This document shows, one piece after another, positions 43,083-54,065 of a DNA stretch of 64,000 bases (position 1 is its first letter; every line of letters begins with the position of its first letter). The stretch is from Stenogyne calaminthoides (lineage: Eukaryota > Streptophyta > Magnoliopsida > Lamiales > Lamiaceae). The notes below the pieces were generated by a model that was not told the origin of the DNA, did no database searches, and was given only the letters and a program-made list of their open reading frames with translations. The position numbers were made by a program, and so were the translations under genes. Location: assembly GCA_037126765.1 (NCBI GenBank), contig JBBCBC010000007.1:21337667-21401666 (forward strand), read 5' to 3'.

Positions 43083-45213
43083 TGTTGGGAGATGAATTTA
43101 AAGATATATGATTTTGATTAAGATCCCAAAACCCCTGAGTATGACATGTTCAGAATGATCTTGATAGTTGAGTCAGGATTCAGTTTTAGAGTATTCAGGA
43201 TGTTATCTGCAAAATGTATAGTCAGCAGATATAGTTCAGGATAGGTTCGAAGACTCAAGAAGAAGAACTCGAAGATGTTTCAAGAAATGGTTTCAAAGAT
43301 GGCGAAGTTTCAAGACTCTTCGAGGAAAGGCGAGAATCAAGACTTCGAGAAACTGAGAATCTGAAGACTCAGCGAGAAACTGAGAATCTGAAGATTCAGT
43401 GTGAAATTGAGTTATCAAGACTCAAGATGGTGGTCGAGGAATCAAGACTCAAAGATGAAGACTCAAGATATCACCAAGATATTTGTAAAGACTCGAAGAC
43501 TCGAAGACTCAAGACTCAAGACCTCAAGACTCGGAAGACTCAAGACGCAAGATCAAGATCAAGATCGAAGATCAAGAATATCAAGGCACAAGAATTATTG
43601 AAGACTTCAAGAATGCATCTTGAATGCTCAAGATAAACCCGAATGTTCCGAGGCAATCAATATATCTATCCAAGGATGCAATAATCGAGAAGATCGCGAT
43701 TCTCAGAGAAATAGATATTTGCCAAAACATTCAAATGCGCATAAAAGGAACTAAGTCGAAGTGTTGTTAAGGTTATATCAAACTCGAGTTTGTAACCAAA
43801 AAAGAGCCGTTGAAGGTGTCTACCTTTAACGGAGACAAAAGTCAAAAAGAAGAAGACAACAACATACCATCATCGACATCGACAATCGACAAATGTGTCA
43901 TTTGAAAAAAGATGTCGAAGTACAAAGTTCATCGCAAAAAGTGAAGACCGGCTACATGAAAATTTATTGCCTAAAAACGTGTTAGGGAGTTTCAAACCCT
44001 AAATATAGCTGTTCCTCACACACCATAAGAGGAAACTCACGAAGCTATCTCTCCAACGGATAGTTTTCAAGAGTGACCTTGGTGTATGCCTATAAATACT
44101 GGTGACCCTCTACATTGTAAGGTTACGGGAAATTTATATGCAACTCAAGAGCTTAAACTTATTACTGCAAGTTGAAGCACTCGAAAAACCTAGAATTTCC
44201 CAAGTGCTTTTATATTGAAGAGAGCTCACTAAACTAAGCCTAACTTTATAAGACATATCCGAAGTTTAGTCGAGATATCCTAACCCTTTGCATTGTACTT
44301 CATTGTAAAGGATATCTCATCCTAGTTGGAAACCAACCGAGAAACCCCAAACCCTTGAGAAGGTAGTTGGAGTGTGTTTGTTGGTGAGAAGAGTTGTAAA
44401 GAGTTAGTAAACTACGCGGAGTAGTCAGAAAACTCTAGAGGAGAAGTTAGTAAGCTCTGAGAGGTAGTCCGAAAAGCTTGTTTGTGTTTGAGTAAGTAAA
44501 CTACGGAGGTAGTCAGAAAGCTCAAGGTCGGGTTGAGTAAGTAAACTACGTGGAGTAGTCAGAAAGCTCAGGGTCGAGTTGAGTAAGTAAACTACGCGAG
44601 GTTGTCAGAAAGCTCAGAAGTGATTAGTGAATTTCTCTGAGGATCAGAGAGAGTGGATGTAGGAGCTTGAGTCTCTGAACCACTATAATTGTTGTGTTGT
44701 TTATTCTTTTTTATTTATCGGCTTAACTTGTTGCATCACTGAGTTTTGAAAGCATATTTTCACTGATATTCAGTTGGAATCAATCCACTGGAAGTTGCAT
44801 GTAATTGAATCACAACCTAATCACTATTCCATAAAAGGAAGGTTTTTAGCAAAGCTTAAAACGAGTATAAACTAAGGGCCAACCATTCCGCACATCTGAG
44901 TAGCTAGAACAGATAGTTACCAAACTGAACTTACTCTTCTGAGGGTTCAGTAAGTTAGTTATCGATCCAAGCAACTCGGGATCTCTGACTTACTTCGAGG
45001 ACTCGGTTGGGATTATCGAGGTATCTGAAAAGTAGCTCGGGATCACATCTCGAAGAGACTTTGACTTCGAGAGCGATTTGTGCTTCTCGAGAACCTAATC
45101 TTGAATAATTATATCGACCCATCTTGACCTCAAGAAGAAAAAAGTTTTAAAAACACTGAACACGTGTATTCCCCCCCATACACGTGTAAGACTCGTTTGC
45201 ACAGGGACCAACA
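43083..45213 (+). repeat. 3' LTR of element B
   Basis: 2131 bp from TGTTGGGAGATG to GGGACCAACA, followed by the GAACC duplicate. U3 carries AAGACTCAAGA-type direct repeats (43230-43560). U5 carries five units of about 58 bp, GTAAACTACG-GTAGTCAGAAAGCTC (44395-44610). The CACGTG hairpin is at 45160-45187. CAG/CTG sites at 43220-43950 and 44950-45120 are replaced by CG strings. Confidence 0.95.
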
Positions 45214-45218
45214 GAACC

Positions 45219-45796
45219 AAATGAGGTGGGAAAAGACAAAGCCAAAGTGTCACACTTGCAATATGTGGATGATACTATTTTCTCTTGTCTAGGTAAAATC
45301 AACAACATACATACTATCAATCATATTTTGGGTTGTTTGAGCTAATTTCAAGGCTGAAAGTTAATTTTCGTAAGTGTTGCTTGTGGGGAGTTAACATGAA
45401 GAACAATATTCTTGGATATATGAGCTGTGTACTCGGTTGTGAAGTGGGCAGGCCACCATTTTTCTATCTTGGTATGAATGTTGGAGTCAATCATAGAAAG
45501 ATAGAGACATGGAAAAACCTATTGGATAAAATCCATAATAGTTTGGCGAAATAGAGTGGTAAACATATCTCGTTTGGGGGAAGAACTACCTTGGTTCAAT
45601 CGATTTTTTCGGCTATCTCGTTATATTGTTTGTCCTTCTATTGTATCCCGAAAAAAATAATCAGGGGTATTATCTAGATCCAAAAATATTTTTTTTCTTG
45701 GGGGGTGGGGGAGTGTTGTGAGGGTAGAAATAAAACTTCTTGGATAAGTTGGGGGAGGTGTGTAAAGAAAAAACTTAGGGGGTTTGGGGATAAAAG
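45219..45796 (+). pseudogene. LINE reverse transcriptase, catalytic part
   Basis: The reading resumes with VSHLQYVDDTIFSC, the RT catalytic box of L1-type LINEs, then LKVNFRKCCLWG, PPFFYLGMNVG and later RGIIWIQKYFFSW. A frameshift near 45340 and a TAG at 45552 break it. The last bases, GGGATAAAAG, lead into the AAAAG target duplication of the next insertion. Confidence 0.9.
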
Positions 45797-47543
45797 TGTT
45801 GGAATATAGAGGCACGTAAACACGTAATACATGCGCAGCGGAATTAAACAGTTCACCAACAACGAACGTATAATTGCATAATTAAATTACGGGTAAACAT
45901 AAATAGAATCCTTATAGTGATTCATACATGGATTCCTCTACTATGGTATCCATACAACAGTCGTTTGCTAATTCACACCAATTCGCCAGTGTTGAATCCC
46001 GAGATGAAATTTGCTAGGAAAATTCTAACTAGAGATTTTTATGGAGAAATAAATTTCTTGTGTTAATAATGAATTCCCAAGGACTCATATATATAAGGGA
46101 AGCCCAACTTAAATCTTAAGCTATCTTTATTAGGAAATAAAATCCCTAATCTTGTTTGATTTCCCTATACATAAAATCCTACGGATTTGATTTCCATATA
46201 TATCAAATCCTACAATAATATTCCATATATTATTATTGGGAATCCTATTTAATTAAATCTATTTAATTAAATAATAATAATTAATTCTAAATATAATTAT
46301 TATTATATTCTCCATAAATTAAATATTAATATCCAATATAATATTTAATCAACCAACTATAATCGGTAAACAACTGTTACTTGTTATGTGACCCATAGGC
46401 CCTCGTATATCAAGCGATTAGTCAAACTAACGATCTTAATTGAAGCCTAGACAATAAATCAGACATTCTCAATATACGAGGTACGTTGCGAGGAATTCTG
46501 CAACTACCTGTAACATGTAGGTTATTGTGATATCTTCCCTTCATTCGCGAATACTAGATTAAGTCTTGAACATGATGAAGTGTCTATTCAAATAACTTAA
46601 TCATATTATCTCTAATCACTAATTGATCACGTATGTCATACTTGGCCACAAAATCCAAGCTGACGTGCATCGGCCGATGACTTAGATCCAATTATAATGA
46701 GAAGATGAGTATTCTCTCTAAATCCACATTGACGAATGAATCCTATTCTTGGCTCAACTACCATGCACATGCATTTCGTGATGAACCCAATCCAAGTAAT
46801 ATCTACCCATGGAAGGGTGCAAGCATCGGTCATGGTCAAAGTTCATCACTCCACACATATTGTGCTTATTGATCTCAAGTCAAAGGAGTATCACATCGCT
46901 TCCACTAACCGAGACACCCGTAGACACATATTGTGGAATTACATCAAACGGTTTCTCGGATGGGTATACCAATACCCTCTATGGTATATGTGCATCCATC
47001 ATGAGATACCTAGTATCTCGTAGTAAGTGAGATCTTACTACACTCTCTAAGAGTATGATGCAGATCGCACACCAATCTCAATTGCATCATCAATATCTCA
47101 TTCTTGATGATCCTTGATCAGGGCAATTTGAGAATCATGCTTAAGTCATCTGAGTTCTCATAACCTCAGTGACATCAATGACTCATGGGAACACAAATAA
47201 GAATAAATGCAAACAACCAAACATAATATTCAAACAAGTGTAATGTCATACATTTAATTTTTTTTTTTTATCGGACAAAGTTAGATGTTAGTTGTTAGTA
47301 GTTAGTACACCAAGCACCCAAACACTCCACAAATTCACCAAGCCACTTTATAACTCCCATACTCCAATTCGTTCCCAAAAGGAATCGAACTCTGGGTCTT
47401 CCACTCAATTGAGGAGCCCAGTGGCCAGGTGGGCTAAGCTACAACTGAATATTAAATAAACAATAATATTAAAACCAAAACTGAATATTATCTTAGTATT
47501 ATATCCTCACAGTAGGATTGCCTCTAGGACACTAACACCAACA
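45797..47543. mobile_element. Solo LTR of a second copia-like family, nested in the LINE
   Basis: It starts TGTTGGAATATAGAGG and ends ACTAACACCAACA, 1747 bp including a SINE. AAAAG flanks both sides (45792-45796 and 47544-47548). On removal the LINE reads GLGIKDADLFN without a gap. No coding content. CGTAATACATGCGCAGCGGAA near the start is a word also seen, altered, in the insert at 6024-7736, so the two may be related families. Confidence 0.9.
47258..47443 (-). mobile_element. tRNA-derived SINE, copy 2
   Basis: About 90 percent identical to copy 1 in the oxidase intron: poly-T head at 47258-47269, box B (GGAATCGAAC inverted) at 47391-47400, and box A region at about 47424-47440. The tRNA-like 5' end differs in its last bases. 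I could not find the target duplication. It lies inside the solo LTR 45797-47543, so it is younger than that LTR. Confidence 0.92.
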
Positions 47544-47548
47544 AAAAG

Positions 47549-48790
47549 ATGCCGATCTTTTCAATAGCTCTCTCGTTAGAAAGTGGATATGGAAATTTGT
47601 AAATGAATCAAATAGATTGTGGGTAAGGGTGGTGAGCTCTAAACATGGGAGTTTTTTTAGAGAGTCAGGTAGGGGGGATGTAGAAGGATTTAGTCGAGGG
47701 TGAAGGAGTAGAGGGGAGCCATCGAGGTGGTGGAAAGATATTAATGACTTATTTGTGGGAAAGGAGGGAGATGAGATGAGTTCAGAACTAGAAAAAAGTG
47801 TGGGTAGGGGAGACCAAACGCTGTTTTGGTATGGAAATTAGATTGGGAATGGGTCTTTAAGGGAGTGTTTCAGTAGGTTATATAGGATTAGTCGGCAAAA
47901 GGAAGAGAGAATTAGTGATATGGGGGTATGGGAGGGAGAAGAGTCGGTGTGGAACTTGAGATGGAAAAGAATTTTGAGAGCTTGTGAGGAATTATATCTT
48001 AACAATCTGCTTCATCACATTAATAGGTACAAACTAGATCTGATGAAAGATGACATTTGGAGTTGGACCGGATCTCCGAATGGGATTTTTTTGATAAATC
48101 AAGCTTACAAAAACCTGATCGTGGAACGACACCAGAGCTGGATCATTCAAGAAAAAAGGCATTCAAGCACTTATGGAGAAGTTCAACACCAAAGCGAGCT
48201 CAAACTATTGTATGGAAGGTTCTCGAACAAAGGCTGTCAACGAGAGACAATTTGATGAAAAGAAATGTCATCCTTGAAAATGGTGTGTTTCTTGTCCATT
48301 TTGCGGAGAAGAGGAGGAAAAACTCAAATGCAGAGCAACTTATACAACTGGATTCAAGTGAGCATGGTATCACATGAAGATCCAATCATCAATTTTCTAC
48401 AACATGGTGCAATGTTCGGATCACTTCGAAAAGGTAACTTTGCTTCAACCATTTGGATAGGAACAATGTGGACTATTTGAAAAAAAAATAAAAATGAACG
48501 GGTGTTCGAGAATAAAGAATCAAATGCAATGAGCATCACGAACGAAATTATTGCAAGTACTTGGTCATGACCGACAACAAAAACATCGAAGGCTAGCCAC
48601 ATTTCTTTTGCGAACTGGCGGAATAATTTGTGCATTAATTCTCCTTGAATGTTTTCTAACATGTAAGGGGTCTTTTGTTGTAAACTCTCTCTAGTAAGGA
48701 TTCACTTCATGTTTTTATAAGGGAGTGTGTACCTTTTGTACCCCACTTTTTACTTAATGGAGATCTTTTTTGTTGATTAAAAAAAAAAAC
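47549..48790 (+). pseudogene. LINE C-terminal part with poly-A tail
   Basis: It starts DADLFNSSLVRKWIWKF, the usual plant LINE region after RT. RWKRILRACEELYLNNLLH, SWTGSPNGIFLINQAY (zf-RVT entry) and frame-broken pieces follow. The 3' UTR reads TACTTAATGGAGATC and ends in A11 at about 48779-48789. Several stops and frameshifts. Confidence 0.88.
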
Positions 48791-48799
48791 AGACCAAGT

Positions 48800-50630
48800 T
48801 GTTGGTCCTGGTGCAAACGAGTCTCTCACGTGTATGGGGGGGGAATACACGTGTTCAGTGATTTTTAAAACTTTTCTTCACTGAGATCAGAAGGGTCAGG
48901 TTGTCCTGAGAATTTTGCCCTGAGAAGCACGAATCGCCCTGAGTCAAAGTCTACTGAGACAGTGATCCTGAGCAACTTTCAGTAGCTTCAGATTAGCCCA
49001 ACTGATCCTGAGTTTATCAGAGATCCTGAGAAGGTTGGATCAGATAATTATCTAACTGAATACTCAGTAGAGTTAGCTCAGTTTGGTAACTATCTGTTCT
49101 AGCTAATCAAGAGTGCGGAATGGTTGGCCCTAAGTTTATACTCATTTTAGCTTGCTGAAAAATCTCTTCCTTAATAAAATAGTGATTAAGGTTGTGAATC
49201 AGTTAATGCACATTCAGTGGATTGATTCCAACTGAGTATCAGTGAAATATGCTTTCAGTGAAAAACATGCAACAGATATAATGCAGACAGAAAGCAAACA
49301 ACAATTATAGTGGTTCAGAGACTCAAGCTCCTATGTCCACTCTCTCTGATCTTCAGAGAAATTCCTTAACCACTTCCTAAAGCTTTCAGGCTAACTCACT
49401 GTAGCTTACTCACTTTTCTACTTTGAGTTTTCTGGCTGACTCACTGCAGCTTACTAACTCAACACACACAAGTTTTCAGACTACCACAAGTAGCTTACTA
49501 ACTTCTTCTCTAGAGTTTTCTGGCTGACTAACCTGCAGCTTACTCACTCTTTACAACTCCGACTCACCAACAAAACACACACTCAAACTACCTTATCAAA
49601 AGGGTTTGGGTTTGGGTTGGTTTCCAACTAGGGTGAGATATCCTTTACAATAAGAACAAATGCAAAGGCTAGGATATCTCTACTAAGCTTTGGATATTTC
49701 TATCAAAACTAGGCTTAGTGAATGAGCTCTCTCCAATGTGAAACACTTGGGAAATTCTAGGGTTTTCGAGTGCTTCAATTTGCAAGAATACGAATGAGCT
49801 CTTGAGTTGCTTGAAATTTCCCGTAACCTCTCAATGTTGGAGATCACTGGTATTTATAGGAAATTTCTCCAATGATTACTCTTTGAAAAACTATCCGTTG
49901 GAAGAGATAACATCAAGAGTTTCCTCTTCTGGTTATTGATGAACGACTATTTTTAGGGTTTGAACAATCCCTTGCATGTTTTAGGCAATATGCAGCCATG
50001 TAGCCAATCACCAATTTTTGCAGTCTGGAACATAGTACTACTGACAAAATTCAGGGTCCTATTGCTTTCAGTGTAAGTAAAGTACAGTGTTGTCTTCCTC
50101 TGATCGGTTCTTTTCTTCAGTGAATGTAGACAAACAAAACGTCTCTTTTAGGTCAATCTCTCTGAATGAGACAACCTTAAACAACACTTAGACTTAGTTC
50201 CTTTTGTCTGCACTTGAATGTTTTGGGTAATATCTATTCTTTTGAAAATGTGTGTTTTCCTTAGTTTTGTATGTATTTAGATAGATATTTCTTCAGTGCC
50301 TCTGAACATTCAGGTCTTCCTGAGTCTATAGTAACTTACTGAGTTTTCAGTAACTACTGAGTCTTCAATTCTTCTGATTCTTGAGTCTTGATAACCGAGT
50401 CTTGAGTTCTTACGAGTCTTGAGTCTTGATAACCGAGTCTTGATTCTTACGAGTCTTGAGGTTCTCAATATCTAACCTGATTTTAATACATGCTGACTAT
50501 ACACGGTGCAGATATCTTCCTGAACAATCTATACTGAAACCTGACTCAAACTATCAAGATTATCCTAAACATGTCATACTCAGGGGTTTTGGGATCTAAT
50601 CAAAATCTTATTTAAATTAATCTCCCAACA
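48800..50630 (-). mobile_element. Solo LTR of the A/B/D copia family (minus orientation)
   Basis: 1831 bp from TGTTGGTCC to CTCCCAACA, with CAAGT on both sides (48795-48799 and 50631-50635). Its CAG/CTG sites look mostly normal. The hairpin is at 48826-48854 and the U5 tandem block at 49370-49570. It sits 9 bp past the poly-A end of the LINE. Confidence 0.95.
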
Positions 50631-50635
50631 CAAGT

Positions 50636-51471
50636 ATACAAACGACTCCACCAGGGCAGACACATAATTTATGTCCAGCCAATGCACAAACTGAAAAAGT
50701 TTGTGTTCCGTACATATCTATATATGAATGAAAAAATAATTTTAAAAGTCATGTATGCAAAATAATAGTTTTTTCAAACTTAACGAATGATGATGCATAT
50801 AATATGAATGTGAAAATCATATGTATTCAATAGTTCCGAGTGACTCCTTGCATGCAGTAACACCATATGAAAATTATTTTGATCAGATATGGTCTATCAC
50901 CACTACTAAATTAAAATCAAATCAAAATTCATATAATAGCCAAATTAGGATATTTTTTTATCCGGACAAGCTTCAACTGACATATGGACAGACAAATTAT
51001 GAGCTTGTGCAAATAAATTAATGAACTTGATATTAATAACAGTAGGAGCCTAAATTGGTTGAGTTAAAAATAAATATTCTATTTAATATTGATGTTTACT
51101 AATTTTAGTAAATATATTAAAAAATTAAAAATTAAAATATATATAATGAAACACACTTGCGTGAGATTGTCACACGATGAGACGAAACATAATTGGACAT
51201 TGACGCTTTAACACTTTGGAAGGGATGGGTGTTGATTTGTGTTAGGTTGTACCCCGTCTCATACATGAGACCGTCTCATACGAGTTTTTGTCATATACTC
51301 CCTCCGTCCCGGTATATTTGTCCCACTTATTTTTGTTGAATTGTTTAAAAAATAATATTAAAATAATAAATAGTAGGCTTTTATAATATTTAATGGATGA
51401 ACAGTGAAAGTATTTGGGATAGTTGGGATGAAAAGTGAGGGGAATAATATTAAAATAATAGTTAGTGGAGT
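50636..51471. other. Spacer between solo LTR and element D
   Basis: AT-rich and without a gene. A GAGACGGTCTCATAC-like word at 51256-51282 resembles one at 27259-27283. The right 176 bp are the end of a Stowaway-like MITE. Confidence 0.65.
51296..51471. mobile_element. Stowaway-like MITE end, interrupted by element D
   Basis: TACTCCCTCCGTCCC at 51296 is the classic terminus of plant Stowaway (Tc1/mariner) MITEs, starting at the TA target. The sequence runs 176 bp and stops at the LTR of element D. The other half should lie past the right edge. Confidence 0.82.
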
Positions 51472-53614
51472 TGTTGGTCCCAGTGCAAATGAGTCTTACA
51501 CGTGTATGGGGGGGAATACACGTGTTCAGTGTTTTTAAAACTATTCTTTTACTGAGGTCAGCTTGGGTCAGATAATCCTGAAGATTAGGTCCTGAGAAGC
51601 ACAAATCACTCTGAGTCAAAGTCTACTGAGACAGTGATCCTGAGCTGCTTTCAGAAACCTCAGATAATCTCAACTGAGTCCTGAGTTTCAGAGATCCTGA
51701 GTTGCTTGGATCAGATAACTAACTTACTGAACCCTCAGAAGAGTAAGTTCAGTTTGGTAACTATCTGTTCTAGCTACTCAGATGTGAGGAATGGTTGGCC
51801 CTTAAGTTTATACTCGTTTTAAGCTTTGCTGGAAACCTTCCTTTAATGGAATACTGATTAGGCTGTGATTCAATTATATGCAACTTCCAGTGGATTGATT
51901 CCAACAGAAATCTCAGTGAAAATATGCTTTCAATACTCAGTGATGCAACAGTTAAGCACAGATAAAGAAAACAATAAACAACACAACACTTTATAGTGGT
52001 TCAGAGACTCAAGCTCCTACGTCCACTCTCTCTGATCCTCAGAGAAATTCATTAATCACTTCCTGAGCTTTCTGACTACCTCGCGTAGTTTACTTACTCA
52101 ACTCGGCCCTGAGCTTTCTGACTACTCCACGTAGTTTACTTACTCAACCGGACCTTGAGCTTTCTGACTACCTCCGTAGTTTACTTACTCAAACACAAAC
52201 AAGCTTTCAGACTACCTTTGTAGCTTACTAACTTCACCTCTAGAGCTTTCTGACTACTCCGCGTAGTTTACTAACTCTTTACAACTTTTCTCACCAACAA
52301 ACACACTACAACTACCTTCTCAAGGGTTTGGGGTTTCTCGGTTGGTTTCCAACTAGGATGAGATATCATTTACAATGAAGTACAATGCAAAAGCTATGAT
52401 ATCTCGACTAAGCTTCGGATATGTCTTATCAAGCTAGGCTTAGTTTAGTGAGCTCTCTTCACTATAAAAGCACTTGGGAAATTCTTGGGTTTTCGAGTGC
52501 TTCAACTTTGCGATAATAAGTTTGAGCTCTTGAGTTGCTTACAAATTTCCCATAACCTTACAATGTAGAGGGTCACAAGTATTTATAGGCATACACCAAG
52601 GTCACTCTTGAAAAACTATCCGTTGGAGAGATAGCCCGTGAGTTTCCTCTTATGGTGTGTGGGAGGCAAGCTATATTTAGGGTTTGAAACTCCCTAACAC
52701 GTTTTTAGGCAATAGCCTTTCATGTAGCCGGTCTTCACTTTTTGCGATCTGGAACTTTTGTACTTGACATCTTTTTCAAATGACACATCCTTTGTCGATT
52801 GTCGATATGGTACAAGATATTGTCTTCCTCTTTTTGACTTTTGTCTCCGATTTAAAGGTAGACACCTTTAACGGCTCTTTTAGTTACAAACTACGAGTTG
52901 ATATAACCTTAACAACACTTTCGACTTAGTTCCTTTTATGCGCATTTTGAATATGCAGGCAAATATCTATTCTTCTAAGGAATCGCGATTTTCTCGATAT
53001 TGCATCCCCGGATAGATATTCTCGATTACCTCGGAACATTGGGTTTATCTTGACCATTGATGCATTCTTGAGTCTTGATAATTCTTGTGCCGCCGATATT
53101 CTTGATCTTGATTCTTGATCTTACATCTTACGTGTCTTACGAGTCTTCAGGTCGAGTCTTGAGTCTTGACGTCTTTTGAGTCTACGAGTCTTGAGTCTTG
53201 GTCTTCGCGGATATCTTGGTGATATCTTGAATCTTCATCTTTGAGTCTTGATTTCTCGATTTCATCTTGAGTCTTGATATCTATTTTTTCTGCTTGAGTC
53301 TTGATATCTCGATTTCTGCTTTGAGTCTTGATTCTCGATTTCATCTTGAGTCTTGATTTTCGGTTTCTTCTTGAGCCTTGAACCTTTTGGTTTCATATTT
53401 GAAACTTTAGTTTCTTCAGAAACATACCGAGTCTTCAGAATCTTCAGATCCTAACCTGATCTATATCTGCTGACTATACATTTTGCAGATGTCATCCTGA
53501 ATACTCTAAAACTTAATCCTGACTCAACTATCAAGATTATCCTGAACATGTCATACTCAGGGGTTTTGGGATCTAATCAAAATCATATATCTTTATTAAA
53601 TTCATCTCCCAACA
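51472..53614 (-). repeat. 3' LTR of element D
   Basis: 2143 bp from TGTTGGTCCC to CTCCCAACA. Hairpin at 51498-51525, U5 tandem block at 52045-52290, and U3 ATCTTGAGTCTTGAT repeats at 53150-53400. Altered CAG/CTG sites cluster at 52780-53400. Confidence 0.95.
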
Positions 53615-53628
53615 ATTTCCCCCTTTTT
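53615..53628 (-). promoter_or_regulatory. Polypurine tract of element D
   Basis: The minus strand reads AAAAAGGGGGAAAT directly before the 3' LTR, identical to element B. Confidence 0.92.
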
Positions 53629-54065
53629 GATGATGCCAAAACCTATCTTGTTACAACCATACAACCTAAATTCAGGTTTCAGTTGATCCTATTACAAGAT
53701 TGGTTTCTGAACAGAGAATCTCCCAACAATTTTTTAGAGTCTCCCAATAATTAATCATTCAACAATTTCTTTAGTAATGAATCTCTCAAAGGATTCATCA
53801 CCAAATACTTAATAAACAATTTCCCATAAACAATTAATTCAGAGACATCATTCAGCATATCAAAAGTAAAAGACATGTAAATAAGATAATGAGATATTAT
53901 CTTTTGAGCACAAATGATAAATTTTCATTGATGATGAGTAGACTGTTACAGGTTACAATGAAATTTATCAGAAAAAATAAAAGACAAAAAGATAGAAAAA
54001 TTACAAGTGTCTTCAGGTAAGTCTTCAGTCTTCAGTCTTGATTTGGCTCTCCAGTCTTCTGCTCT

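Larger units (their letters stand above)
31610..45213 (+). mobile_element. Complete Ty1/copia retrotransposon, element B
   Basis: Two LTRs (31610-33323 and 43083-45213), an initiator tRNA-Met primer-binding site, gag, pol, a separate accessory frame (39150-42727) and a polypurine tract are all present. GAACC duplicates flank it at 31605-31609 and 45214-45218, and the host LINE reads through when it is removed. Pol order PR-IN-RT-RH is copia. The lineage is probably SIRE/Maximus, in which extra downstream frames are known. Gag lacks its zinc knuckle, so the copy would be non-autonomous even if its frames were intact. Confidence 0.96.
27938..48790 (+). mobile_element. Old L1-type LINE split by three nested insertions
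   Basis: Four pieces read in order as one element: endonuclease scraps 27938-28202; endonuclease end plus RT start 30324-31609; RT centre 45219-45796; RT end, zf-RVT and tail 47549-48790. The insertions at 28203-30318, 31610-45213 and 45797-47543 each have 5-bp target duplications. Removing them joins protein motifs without a gap: SDHCPIF to WGPKPF, EIGIIEP to the YVDD block, and GLGIK to DADLFN. The element ends in A11 at about 48779-48789. All pieces have stops, so it is a relic. Confidence 0.93.

Noticed and set aside
45621..45862. Minus-strand Pro/Thr/Phe-rich frames
   Set aside because: They are antisense to the LINE and cross into the solo LTR.
47258..47443. Target duplication of SINE copy 2
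   Set aside because: I compared the flanks and found no convincing match, so none is reported.
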